Assembly: GCF_938045775.1 (NCBI RefSeq) | Contig: NZ_CALIBH010000120.1 | Location: 1-11,722 of the forward strand | From: an uncultured Campylobacter sp. | Lineage (GTDB): Bacteria; Campylobacterota; Campylobacteria; Campylobacterales; Campylobacteraceae | Reading direction: 5' to 3' | DNA length: 11,722 nt | Part shown: positions 1-6,735 of the stretch, piece after piece | How the letters are laid out: each line of letters starts with the position of its first letter | Position numbering within the stretch: the first letter of the stretch is position 1 | The notes under the pieces: model-generated | What the model saw: the letters and a program-made list of their open reading frames with translations, nothing else | What the model was told of the DNA's origin: nothing | Database searches by the model: none | Translations under genes and position numbers: made by a program

Positions 1-193
1 GATCGCCCGAAAAGCTAGGCAGCATCGTTTTAAGTGCATAGATCGTCAAAACGACCATTATCAAAAGCCCCGAGTTTTTCTGCAGATACGCCAGATTTGG
101 ACTCGCGGTCTTTTTCTTAAAAAGAAACAGCGGCAAAAATCGCGTCAAAATCGTAGCGAGCGAGGCCAGAAAGATATAGGGCAAAATTTCCAC
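1..193 (-). CDS. azlD: AzlD-family branched-chain amino-acid transport protein (partial, 3' end outside window)
   Basis: Small membrane partner of AzlC. In the characterised AzlCD family the pair exports branched-chain amino acids or their analogues. The frame starts with GTG at 193-191, sharing one base with the azlC stop (TAGTG), and stays open for 64 codons to the window edge. The peptide begins VEILPYIFLASLATILTRFL and contains the T-R-F-L-P stretch typical of AzlD near residues 17-21. A second hydrophobic segment starts near residue 42 after a lysine-rich turn. A GGGG-AGG stretch just upstream of the GTG can serve as the ribosome binding site. Position directly after azlC and the end-to-start coupling support the call. 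The true substrate is inferred from the family only. Confidence 0.8.
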   Translation of the reverse strand, partial: MEILPYIFLASLATILTRFLPLFLFKKKTASPNLAYLQKNSGLLIMVVLTIYALKTMLPSFSGD

Positions 194-951
194 TACCTAC
201 CCCTTTTTAGGAATTTTCGCAGCCTGCGCCCCGCGTGCGAAGGTCGCTCGAAGTATTTACGAAAGAGCAGCAATACCGCTGTGCCGAAAATCAAAGTGCC
301 GAATAAAAAGTATTTTGCAGGAAAGATAAAAAGCCCCGCAAACGCGCAGCCAAAGCCCAGAAATAGCACTTTGTATCGTGGATTTGCTTTGAAAACTTCA
401 TAGGTTAGCATCGCAAAAAGCGCCGTCAGGCTAAACTCGACCCCGCTAAAATCAAGCTTTAAGCTTGCTCCCAAAACAGCCCCTACAACGACGCCCGCAA
501 CCCAGTAGCATTGATTTAAAACAGCGGTTAGATTATAGAGCAGATCAAGCTCGTTTAGTCTTTGCGGCGTTACGGGTCGCTCGCCGCTAAGCTCCTCGGG
601 GCGCAAAAATGCGCGCGCTTTCAGCAGCGCAAAGGTTTCGTCGGTAAGGGCATATACAGCGTAAATTTTATGACGCACGAAGCGCAGCTCGTCCAGTAGC
701 GACATCGTGTAGAAAAAATGGCGAAAATTTAGCAAAAACGCCACGACGAAGGTATCTACGAGCGAGGCGTGAGTTACGATGAAGGCGATCAGCACGAACT
801 CCACGCTGCCTGCGTATATAAGCAGCGAGGTTAGCGCCAGTGCCCATACGGGCAGGTCTTGGCTGATGCCGTAGATACCAAATGCCAGCCCCAGCGGCAC
901 GTAGCCCATCATCACGGCGAGGGTGGATCTAAAAATTTCAAATTTACTCAT
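193..951 (-). CDS. azlC: AzlC-family branched-chain amino-acid exporter, large subunit
   Basis: Inner-membrane protein of 252 residues, within the usual AzlC size range. The N-terminal segment GYVPLGLAFGIYGIS (about residues 16-30) and the LLNFRHFFYTMSLL stretch (about 73-86) match conserved AzlC regions. The rest is a series of hydrophobic membrane segments ending in a basic tail (FLKRGR). The ATG at 951-949 is preceded by AGGAAAG at good spacing. The stop overlaps the azlD GTG, so the two are surely co-translated. Family knowledge points to export of valine, leucine, isoleucine or analogues with AzlD; the specific substrate cannot be read from the sequence. A TAAAAT box at 981-976 (minus) may give the pair its own promoter downstream of pit. 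Confidence 0.9.
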   Translation of the reverse strand: MSKFEIFRSTLAVMMGYVPLGLAFGIYGISQDLPVWALALTSLLIYAGSVEFVLIAFIVTHASLVDTFVVAFLLNFRHFFYTMSLLDELRFVRHKIYAVYALTDETFALLKARAFLRPEELSGERPVTPQRLNELDLLYNLTAVLNQCYWVAGVVVGAVLGASLKLDFSGVEFSLTALFAMLTYEVFKANPRYKVLFLGFGCAFAGLFIFPAKYFLFGTLIFGTAVLLLFRKYFERPSHAGRRLRKFLKRGR

Positions 952-975
952 AGCTTTCCTAAATTTAAAAGCGCG

Positions 976-981
976 ATTTTA
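976..981 (-). promoter_or_regulatory. Putative -10 box for azlCD
   Basis: Minus-strand TAAAAT, 24 bases ahead of the azlC ATG. Campylobacter vegetative promoters typically show a strong extended -10 and only a weak T-rich -35, which fits the AT-rich sequence upstream. The distance to the start codon is nearly the same as for the proposed pit -10 box. Because TAAAAT is common in this AT-rich gap, this is only a candidate. Confidence 0.35.
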
Positions 982-1099
982 GCTAAAATTTGATTAAATT
1001 TTACAGGGCGTGCGGGTGAGATATACGTTACTGCGAGCGAGTTTTGCGCTGTGATTCGCCGCAAGAGGAGCTGCAAAATTTACTCGCTTCGGCGCCGTA

Positions 1100-1147
1100 A
1101 AATTTTAAAATTTAGCCTGCGTAGAATTTTGCGAAATTTTAAAATTT
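1100..1147. repeat. Two copies of a perfect 14-bp AT palindrome
   Basis: AAATTTTAAAATTT occurs at 1100-1113 and again at 1134-1147, start to start 34 bases, about three helical turns. Each copy is its own reverse complement. Related AAATTTTA words are scattered throughout the window, also inside genes, so this may be a local concentration of a common genomic word and not a dedicated site. Confidence 0.6.
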
Positions 1148-1172
1148 AAGGGAGCGGATCTTTAAATTTAGC

Positions 1173-2735
1173 CTAAAATACGTGGCGCAAAAGCACGAAT
1201 GCAAACGCCGAAAGTAGCGCCGAGACGGGCAGGGTGATGATCCACGCTAGCCCGATCGGCTTCATTAGCGACCAGTTCGTGCTGCGATTTACCAAGCCGA
1301 TGCCTAAAATCGCGCCGATTAGCACGTGGGTCGAGGAGATCGGAAGCCCCAGCACCGATGCCGCCATGACGACGACGGCGCTTGCGAGCTCGGCGCTAAA
1401 GCCAGAGGCTGGGTGAATTTTCGTGAGATTGGTGCCTACGGTGGCGATCACCTCTTTGCCTATGAACCAAAGTCCCGCTATGAGGGCTACTGCGAACATT
1501 ATCATAATCTGCTGCGGCACGGGAGTGGAGGGATTGATACTATTCGTAGCCATCGTATCTATGATGGCGGCAAACGGACCCACGGCGTTTGCGATATCGT
1601 TGCTGCCGTGTGAAAAGGCAAAGCCGCTAGCAGTGAGCACCTGCAGCCAGCTAAACATCAAAAACGCGGATTTGTTTAAATTTGAGCGGCGCAGGGTTTT
1701 AGCGAAAATAAACATCAAAAGCCAGGTAATTAGCGTTGACATACCGATGATGAGGTAGTTGTAAAAATTCGTAAGCCCGAAATTTAGATTATGCAGCCCC
1801 TTAAATATCAGCATCGCCGAGATCACGAAAGCGCCGATACCCGCTACGGCAGGGATGCCGAATTCCAAAGCTTTGTGGGATTTGAGCTTCTCTTTTTTAG
1901 CGTCAAGCTCGATCACCTTTTTATAATACTCGCTATCCAGTTCGCTTGGATCAAAATCGGGATCGCGCATCGCGTAAATATCGTGATTTAGCGCTTCTGC
2001 ATAGGCGATCTTTTGAATATCGTCCAGGGTCTCAAAGGTTTTTTTATGCAGCTTGCGGAGGGATTTTTTTTCGCGCTTTATGCGGTCGATCTTTATTTGA
2101 GCGTAGCGATTGTAATCCAAAATGTAATGTTTGATGAGCCAGAAAATTCCAAAGGAGATCACTCCGCCCAAAATCGGCGAGAGTACCCAAGAGATCGCTA
2201 TTTTGCCGATCTTATCCCACTGCACGAGCCACAATGCGGAAGTCTCTGCGGTATTAAGCAGGGCGCCTAGCGTAAGCCCCGAGCCCACGATGCCGCCGAT
2301 GATCGCATGAGTAGTAGATACGGGCAAACCCTTTCTGCTGGCAAAAAGTAACCATGCCCCCGCCGCAAAAAGCGCGCTCATCATTACATAGATAAAATCC
2401 CTAGGATGCACGTCCATTTTGCTAAGATCGATTATGCCGCTGCGGATCGTCGAGGTTACTTCGCCGCCTGCGATTACCGCGCCGCTTGCTTCAAATACCG
2501 CCGCGATACAAAGGGCTTGTGCGATGCTAAGAGTGCCGCTTCCGACGCTGGTGCCGAAGGAATTTGCCACGTCGTTTCCGCCGATATTAAAGGCCATAAA
2601 GATGCCCAAAAATACCGAAACTAAAAATAGCATTTTATCGCCGCTTCCTATAAAACCGAATCCCCAGATAAGAAAATAGATTGTTACGCCGCAGAATATG
2701 CCGTAGAAAATGAGACTTATCTTGCTAGATTTCAT
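1173..2735 (-). CDS. pit: PiT-family inorganic phosphate permease
   Basis: Inner-membrane transporter of 520 residues, the expected size for PiT proteins, which take up phosphate (often as a metal-phosphate complex) driven by an ion gradient. The internal duplication typical of the family is clear. GGNDVANSFGTSVGSG (about residues 52-67) and GLPVSTTHAIIGG (136-148) in the first half are echoed by HGSNDIANAVGP (376-387) and GLPISSTHVLIG (463-474) in the second. A long charged cytoplasmic-type loop rich in Lys and Glu (about 202-291) separates the halves, with membrane segments on both sides. The ATG at 2735-2733 has a GGGAG ribosome site just upstream. Transcription diverges from nuoA. The substrate is assigned by family; sulfate-type permeases of the same superfamily are a less likely alternative. 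Confidence 0.93.
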   Translation of the reverse strand: MKSSKISLIFYGIFCGVTIYFLIWGFGFIGSGDKMLFLVSVFLGIFMAFNIGGNDVANSFGTSVGSGTLSIAQALCIAAVFEASGAVIAGGEVTSTIRSGIIDLSKMDVHPRDFIYVMMSALFAAGAWLLFASRKGLPVSTTHAIIGGIVGSGLTLGALLNTAETSALWLVQWDKIGKIAISWVLSPILGGVISFGIFWLIKHYILDYNRYAQIKIDRIKREKKSLRKLHKKTFETLDDIQKIAYAEALNHDIYAMRDPDFDPSELDSEYYKKVIELDAKKEKLKSHKALEFGIPAVAGIGAFVISAMLIFKGLHNLNFGLTNFYNYLIIGMSTLITWLLMFIFAKTLRRSNLNKSAFLMFSWLQVLTASGFAFSHGSNDIANAVGPFAAIIDTMATNSINPSTPVPQQIMIMFAVALIAGLWFIGKEVIATVGTNLTKIHPASGFSAELASAVVVMAASVLGLPISSTHVLIGAILGIGLVNRSTNWSLMKPIGLAWIITLPVSALLSAFAFVLLRHVF

Positions 2736-2758
2736 AGCTCTCCCTTAAAATCCGCGAA

Positions 2759-2764
2759 ATTTTA
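2759..2764 (-). promoter_or_regulatory. Putative -10 box for pit
   Basis: Minus-strand TAAAAT preceded by TGG, 23 bases ahead of the pit ATG, implying a leader of under 20 bases. The upstream half of the inverted repeat at 2783-2794 would lie in its -35 region. Judged by match to the Campylobacter -10 consensus and geometry only. Confidence 0.4.
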
Positions 2765-2782
2765 CCACACGCGCCTTAATCC

Positions 2783-2839
2783 CCACTAAATCGCACAGGC
2801 GAGGTATATAAATTTTAATTTTAAAAGCGAATTTAGTGG
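2783..2839. promoter_or_regulatory. Imperfect inverted repeat in the divergent pit/nuoA promoter region
   Basis: CCACTAAATCGC (2783-2794) is matched by GCGAATTTAGTGG (2827-2839), whose reverse complement is CCACTAAATTCGC, so the arms differ by one extra base. CGCGCC at 2770-2775 and GGCGCGCG just right of 2837 could lengthen the stem across a bulge. The 32-base centre is very AT-rich. It could be an operator for a dimeric or looped regulator, or a cruciform; no known consensus is matched. Confidence 0.4.
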
Positions 2840-2872
2840 CGCGCGCTAAGCTTTATTAAATCAATACTTCGT

Positions 2873-2878
2873 TACAAT
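2873..2878 (+). promoter_or_regulatory. Putative -10 box for the nuo operon
   Basis: TACAAT (in GTTACAAT) lies 30 bases ahead of the nuoA ATG. It follows an AT-rich run (CTTTATTAAATC) of the kind seen in the poorly conserved -35 region of Campylobacter promoters. It would give a leader of about 25 bases that includes the GAGG ribosome site at 2899-2902. It is the best -10 match in the gap on this strand. Confidence 0.5.
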
Positions 2879-2908
2879 CCGCATTAAATTTTAAAACCGA
2901 GGCGAAAA

Positions 2909-3298
2909 ATGTCTAGAATTCCGCTGCAAAGCCCGTATTTCGGAATATTCGTAATGCTAATCCTGGCTTTTTGCGTCTTTTCGCTCATCGTTAAATTATC
3001 CTCTTTGGTAGGCTCGCGTTTAGCAGATAGGCGCGACGAGCGGCTAAAGGGCGAAATTTACGAAAGCGGTCCCGAGGCCGTCAAACAGCCTAACCGAATG
3101 AACTCCCACTTTTTTTTGATAGCCGTGCTTTTCATACTTTTTGACGTCGAGATTATCTTTATGTTTCCGTGGGCGGTAAATTTTAAAATTTTAGGTGTGT
3201 TCGGGCTTGTAGAGATGGCGTTTTTCATCGTATTATTAGGCATCGGTTTCATCTACGCCTGGAAAAAAGGAGCGCTAAATTGGCAGAGCATAAGATAA
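2909..3298 (+). CDS. nuoA: NADH-quinone oxidoreductase-type complex I subunit A
   Basis: Membrane-arm subunit of 129 residues with three predicted membrane segments (about residues 9-32, 68-91 and 96-119), the normal NuoA plan. The signature FLIAVLFILFDVEIIFMFPWA (in two halves around residues 69-89) is the conserved second helix with its acidic FDVE. The loop before it usually reads YECG in bacterial NuoA and here reads YESG near residue 51, so the loop cysteine is a serine. The start has GAGG six bases upstream. The gene opens the operon and its last 19 bases overlap nuoB, whose ribosome site lies within nuoA. Confidence 0.96.
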   Translation: MSRIPLQSPYFGIFVMLILAFCVFSLIVKLSSLVGSRLADRRDERLKGEIYESGPEAVKQPNRMNSHFFLIAVLFILFDVEIIFMFPWAVNFKILGVFGLVEMAFFIVLLGIGFIYAWKKGALNWQSIR

Positions 3299-3789
3299 AC
3301 TACGCGCGCGAAAACGGACTTCCCGTAGTTCTCACCACCGTCGATAAGCTGATCGCGTGGGGCAGGAGTAACTCTTTGTGGGCGATGACATACGGGCTTG
3401 CGTGCTGTGCGATCGAGATGATGGCGGCGGGCGCGGGCAGATTCGACTTCGACCGCTTCGGCACGATATTTCGCGCAAGCGCCAAGCAATCGGATGTGAT
3501 GATAATCGCAGGCACGCTTAGTAAAAAGCACGCCGAGTTTACGCGCCGCCTATACGACGCGATGCCAGAGCCCAAATGGGTCATCAGCATGGGTAGCTGC
3601 GCCAATACCGGAGGGATGTTTAATACCTACGCGACCGTTCAAGGCTGCGACCGCATAGTGCCCGTGAATATCTATCTGCCTGGATGTGCGCCTCGCCCTG
3701 AGACGCTGCAGTTTGCGCTGATGGTACTGCAAAAAAAGATCCGCACCCAAACCCCGCGCCGCGCGCAAAAGGCAAAAAGGCTGATCTGA
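3280..3789 (+). CDS. nuoB: Complex I subunit B (N2 cluster subunit)
   Basis: Peripheral-arm subunit of 169 residues that binds the terminal 4Fe-4S cluster N2, the direct electron donor to quinone. Expected ligands are visible: the adjacent pair C42-C43 in TYGLACCAIEMM, C107 in SMGSCANTGG and C136 in YLPGCAPRPE. The start is a TTG at 3280, chosen because AGGAG (3268-3272) sits seven bases upstream and the N-terminus MAEHKINYARENGLPV then has a sensible NuoB length. The gene begins inside nuoA and its TGA shares one base with the nuoC ATG. The C-terminus ends in a basic tail after LQKKI. Function follows firmly from the family. Confidence 0.97.
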   Translation: MAEHKINYARENGLPVVLTTVDKLIAWGRSNSLWAMTYGLACCAIEMMAAGAGRFDFDRFGTIFRASAKQSDVMIIAGTLSKKHAEFTRRLYDAMPEPKWVISMGSCANTGGMFNTYATVQGCDRIVPVNIYLPGCAPRPETLQFALMVLQKKIRTQTPRRAQKAKRLI

Positions 3790-4577
3790 TGAGAAAATTT
3801 AATCCCAAAGGCGATCAGAGTAAAAAAAATTACTACAAAGACAGATTTTTCGTTCCCGAAGAAACGCCGAAGTTGGAGGTAGCCAAAAGCGATTTTAAAG
3901 ACGATCTGGACGCGCTTGAAGGCATTCAAATTTTAAACTCATACGTGGAATTTAACACTCTCGTGCTCTATGTGGAGCCTGGACAAAATTTAGCGGCGCT
4001 GCGTGCGCTTAAGAGCGCGGGATATGAAATTTTATGCGAGCTAAGCGGCGTGGATTTTACCGAGGCTCGCGGCGGCATCGAGGTTTTTTATCAGCTTTTG
4101 GATATCAAAAGAGCGCGCCGCGCGCGGCTAAAGTGCTTCGTGCCGAATGAGAGCTTTTTGCAAAGCGCTGCGGGTATCTACAAAAGCGCGAACTGGGCGG
4201 AGCGCGAGCTATACGATATGATGGGCGTTTGGATTGAAAATCATCCAAATTTGGCGCGCCTAATAATGCCCGATGATTGGTTCGGACACCCGCTTTTGAA
4301 GTCCTATCCGCTGCAAGGAGACGAGTTTGCCAAGTGGTACGAGGTGGATAAAATTTTTGGGGTTGGCGCGCGTGAGCGGATCGGCGAAGAAAACCGAAAT
4401 TCCGCATTCGTGGATGAAAAAGATACCTTTAACTTTACGCGGCTCTATCATGAGGGCGGTTACGGCGAGCCGCGGCCGCAAGAGAAAATTTTACAAGAAT
4501 ATCAGGAAGAGGGCGGCGTGCGTTTCGTAAAACGCGTTAAACGCGGAATTTACAAGATCATCACAAAGAGAAAATAA
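3789..4577 (+). CDS. nuoC: Complex I subunit C (30-kDa subunit)
   Basis: Peripheral-arm structural subunit of 262 residues that packs against NuoD and NuoB and carries no cofactor. The 30-kDa subunit signature is clear between residues 138 and 178: ERELYDMMGVWIENHPNLAR, then PDDWFGHPLLKSYPLQGDE. It is a separate gene here, not fused to nuoD as in E. coli. The first 38 residues are polar and lysine-rich. About 80 residues follow the signature, ending in a basic stretch (VKRVKRGIYKIITKRK); this makes it longer at the C-terminus than short NuoC proteins and may be lineage-typical. One-base overlaps at both ends (TGATG, TAATG) indicate translational coupling. Confidence 0.96.
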   Translation: MRKFNPKGDQSKKNYYKDRFFVPEETPKLEVAKSDFKDDLDALEGIQILNSYVEFNTLVLYVEPGQNLAALRALKSAGYEILCELSGVDFTEARGGIEVFYQLLDIKRARRARLKCFVPNESFLQSAAGIYKSANWAERELYDMMGVWIENHPNLARLIMPDDWFGHPLLKSYPLQGDEFAKWYEVDKIFGVGARERIGEENRNSAFVDEKDTFNFTRLYHEGGYGEPRPQEKILQEYQEEGGVRFVKRVKRGIYKIITKRK

Positions 4578-5803
4578 TGCAAAATCCAAGCAAGCTAAGA
4601 CCGTTTTTCGAAAACATCGAGTACGAGCGCGAGGGCGCGAATATGATCTTAAATTTCGGTCCGCAGCATCCAAGCGCGCACGGCCAGCTAAAGCTAGTGC
4701 TGGAGCTTGACGGCGAGCGCATCGTGCGAGCCCGCCCGGGCGTGGGCTATATGCACCGAGGCATCGAAAAGATGGCCGAAAATATGATCTACGCGGAGTT
4801 CGTCCCCGTAACAGACCGCATAGATTACATCGCATCAGGCTCGAATAACTACGGCTTTTGCGCCGCGGTCGAGAAGCTCTGCGGTATTGAAGTGCCGCGC
4901 CGCGCGCAGATCATCCGCACGATCTTGCTTGAGCTTAATCGCATCAGCTCGCACCTTCTGTTTTTGGGCACGCACGCGCTTGACATCGGCGCGATGACGG
5001 TATTTCTATACTGCTTTCGTTCGCGCGAATACATACTCGATCTCATAGAAAAATACTGCGGCGCGCGCCTTACGCACAATAATATCAAAATCGGCGGCGT
5101 GTTTTTGGATCTGCCTGCGGGCTGGATAGAGGAGATGTTGAAATTTTGCGACGAATTCCCAAGCGACATTAAAGAGCTTGAAGATATGCTTGATACCAAT
5201 AGAATTTGGCTAATGCGAACCGAGGGGGTGGGTGTGATCTCGCACGAAGCGGCTCTTAGCTGCGGCTGTAGCGGCGTGACGCTCCGCGCTAGCGGGCATG
5301 CTTGGGATATCCGCAAAGAGGAGCCCTATCTCATCTACGACGAGCTTGATTTCGACGTGCCGTATGCGAGCGAGGGCGATTGCTACGCGCGCTATAAGTG
5401 TTATATGGCGGAGATGCGCGAGAGTCTTAAAATTTTGCGCCAGTGCGCGAAGCACTATCCGCTAAGCGATCCGCAAATTTTAGCGATCGATCCCGCTTAC
5501 GTAAATCCGAGCAAAGAGCAGATCATGACGCAAAACTACTCGCTGATGCAGCATTTCGTGCTGGTTACGCAGGGCTTGCGCCCGCCTGTGGGCGAAATTT
5601 ACGCCGCGAGCGAGAGTCCTAAGGGTGAGCTTGGATTTTATATCCGTTCGATGGGCGAAAGCCGCCCCTACCGCCTTAAGATCCGCACGCCTAGCTTTTG
5701 GCATTGCGCGATTTACGAAGAAATTTTACCCGGGCAGTATCTTGCCGACGCCGCGGCGATCATCGGCAGCACGAATATTATCTTAGGCGAGGTGGATCGA
5801 TGA
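4577..5803 (+). CDS. nuoD: Complex I subunit D (49-kDa subunit, quinone site)
   Basis: Peripheral-arm subunit of 408 residues, standard length for an unfused NuoD. It forms the quinone-reduction pocket with NuoB and NuoH. The N-terminal loop FGPQHPSAHG (about residues 27-36) carries the conserved histidines, including the one that contacts the quinone head group in structurally studied complexes. GYMHRGIEKMAE (57-68) and DRIDYIASGSNN (80-91) follow, and the conserved Tyr of the latter is present. The C-terminus ends in the family's GEVDR motif. No hydrogenase-like NiFe cysteine pairs are needed or seen. The TGA overlaps the next gene's ATG (ATGA at 5800-5803). Confidence 0.97.
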   Translation: MQNPSKLRPFFENIEYEREGANMILNFGPQHPSAHGQLKLVLELDGERIVRARPGVGYMHRGIEKMAENMIYAEFVPVTDRIDYIASGSNNYGFCAAVEKLCGIEVPRRAQIIRTILLELNRISSHLLFLGTHALDIGAMTVFLYCFRSREYILDLIEKYCGARLTHNNIKIGGVFLDLPAGWIEEMLKFCDEFPSDIKELEDMLDTNRIWLMRTEGVGVISHEAALSCGCSGVTLRASGHAWDIRKEEPYLIYDELDFDVPYASEGDCYARYKCYMAEMRESLKILRQCAKHYPLSDPQILAIDPAYVNPSKEQIMTQNYSLMQHFVLVTQGLRPPVGEIYAASESPKGELGFYIRSMGESRPYRLKIRTPSFWHCAIYEEILPGQYLADAAAIIGSTNIILGEVDR

Positions 5804-6030
5804 AGCGCTACGATTTAAGGCATCTGGGCGATAAATTTTTAAACCGCATGGGCGAAATTTTAAAAAATTCCGCTCGCGGCGAGACGATGATCTTTATGTT
5901 TGAGATGGGCGATTTCAGCGCGGTTCAAAAGAGCGCCGATCTGGTGGAGGGGCTAAATTCCACGCTTTTAAGCTCGATCCGCTATAACCAGGTTGATTGG
6001 ATGATAGTCGCAAAAAAGGGGAGAATATGA
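5800..6030 (+). CDS. nuoE: Epsilonproteobacterial NuoE-position protein (Cj1575c/HP1264-like), not a true NuoE
   Basis: Protein of 76 residues located where nuoE normally lies. True NuoE is about twice this length and has four cysteines for the N1a 2Fe-2S cluster. This protein has no cysteine at all, so it cannot bind such a cluster. Its start is ATG at 5800 inside ATGA; an in-frame extension back to 5698 exists but lies wholly inside nuoD and is unlikely. Recognisable stretches are MIFMFEMGDFSAVQKSADLV (about residues 30-49) and RYNQVDWMIVAKKGRI at the end. In C. jejuni and H. pylori small proteins at the same locus are considered part of a complex I variant without NADH dehydrogenase activity. 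The molecular role is unknown; a docking or adaptor role is inference. The symbol follows usage by position only. Confidence 0.85.
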   Translation: MKRYDLRHLGDKFLNRMGEILKNSARGETMIFMFEMGDFSAVQKSADLVEGLNSTLLSSIRYNQVDWMIVAKKGRI

Positions 6031-6734
6031 AAATTTTAAATTTTGCGCCGCTACTTAGACTGCAAAGTCCGGGGCTTACGGAAGGTTTTAAACACGCTAA
6101 AATTTTAAGCGTATCGCCGTTGCGAGATCCGTATTTAGAAAGTGAACTGATTAAATGCGAGATCGGCGCGCAAAACTTCGTGCTGGCGCTAATCTGCGCG
6201 AGCTTTTGCGACGAGCCATATTTCGCGGAGCTGGATCTGGAGTATCTAAACGGCGAAAGCAACGTGGGCGAGGAGGAGATCGAGCAGATTTGCGAGTTTT
6301 TACGGGGAGGCTGCGACGCGCTTTTGATCGACGATGCGCTTATTAAAACTCATCCCGATGCCGAAAATATCAAAGCTTTTCTGTCTCTCATAGCGGCAGA
6401 ATTCGGAGTTAAAATTTTAAGCTTACGCGGCGAGCAAGTGGAGCTAGCCGCACCGCATGCAGTAAATTTAAGCCCGCTTAAAGAGCCTATGAACTTCGAC
6501 GGCGCCGTGGTTTTCAAACACGATGCGGATGATCGGCTCGTCGGCGGAGTGTATTTTAGTATGGTCGCAAAGATCAAATACGGCGATCGCGTCCGCATCA
6601 AAACGCCGCATTTAAATTTGGAAAAAGAATTTATCCAAGAGGGGTGGATAAATGGCGCGATCGCGCTTCTAGGCTCGGGCGGACGGGGCTTTAGCGGCTA
6701 TAATTTCGAACTGGCCGAAATTTCTAAGGTTTAA
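6027..6734 (+). CDS. nuoF: Epsilonproteobacterial NuoF-position protein (Cj1574c/HP1265-like), not a true NuoF
   Basis: Protein of 235 residues at the nuoF position, just over half the length of a true NuoF. The glycine-rich FMN/NADH-binding sequence of NuoF (GRGGAGFPTG type) and its C-terminal N3 cluster motif (ESCGxCxPCR type) are both absent. Five cysteines occur (44, 57, 61, 89, 96) but not in a recognised cluster pattern. The start at 6027 is favoured by GGGGAG at 6018-6023 and the ATGA overlap with the previous gene; a start at 5997 is possible but poorly placed. The centre is acidic (GEEEIEQICEFL) and the end has IALLGSGGRGFSGYNFELAE. It is probably an accessory subunit allowing a donor other than NADH, as reported for flavodoxin in C. 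jejuni; here that is inferred. Confidence 0.85.
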   Translation: MKILNFAPLLRLQSPGLTEGFKHAKILSVSPLRDPYLESELIKCEIGAQNFVLALICASFCDEPYFAELDLEYLNGESNVGEEEIEQICEFLRGGCDALLIDDALIKTHPDAENIKAFLSLIAAEFGVKILSLRGEQVELAAPHAVNLSPLKEPMNFDGAVVFKHDADDRLVGGVYFSMVAKIKYGDRVRIKTPHLNLEKEFIQEGWINGAIALLGSGGRGFSGYNFELAEISKV

Positions 6735-6735
6735 A

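Larger units (their letters stand above)
952..1172. other. AT-rich gap between pit and azlC
   Basis: Non-coding stretch of 221 bases lying between two minus-strand genes. It holds two copies of a 14-base AT palindrome (1100-1113 and 1134-1147). It also holds an imperfect inverted repeat (1036-1047 with 1073-1088; AGCGAG and TTTTGC arms with a small bulge) and a candidate azlC promoter. I found no GC-rich stem followed by a T run in the minus direction, so no intrinsic terminator can be assigned after pit. Read-through into azlCD remains possible. Confidence 0.6.

Noticed and set aside
1036..1088. Inverted repeat read as an intrinsic terminator after pit
   Set aside because: The stem has a four-base bulge and a 25-base loop, and no T run follows in the minus direction.
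1234..2679. Several plus-strand open frames opposite pit
   Set aside because: They are short, overlap each other, have no ribosome sites or family features, and the minus-strand PiT protein is unmistakable.
5698..5799. Longer N-terminus for the NuoE-like protein
   Set aside because: The extra 34 residues are an arginine-rich shadow of the nuoD C-terminus; the ATG at 5800 overlapping the nuoD stop fits the operon pattern.
5997..6026. Earlier ATG for the NuoF-like protein
   Set aside because: It would add ten residues overlapping the previous gene; the ATG at 6027 has GGGGAG at good spacing and an ATGA junction.
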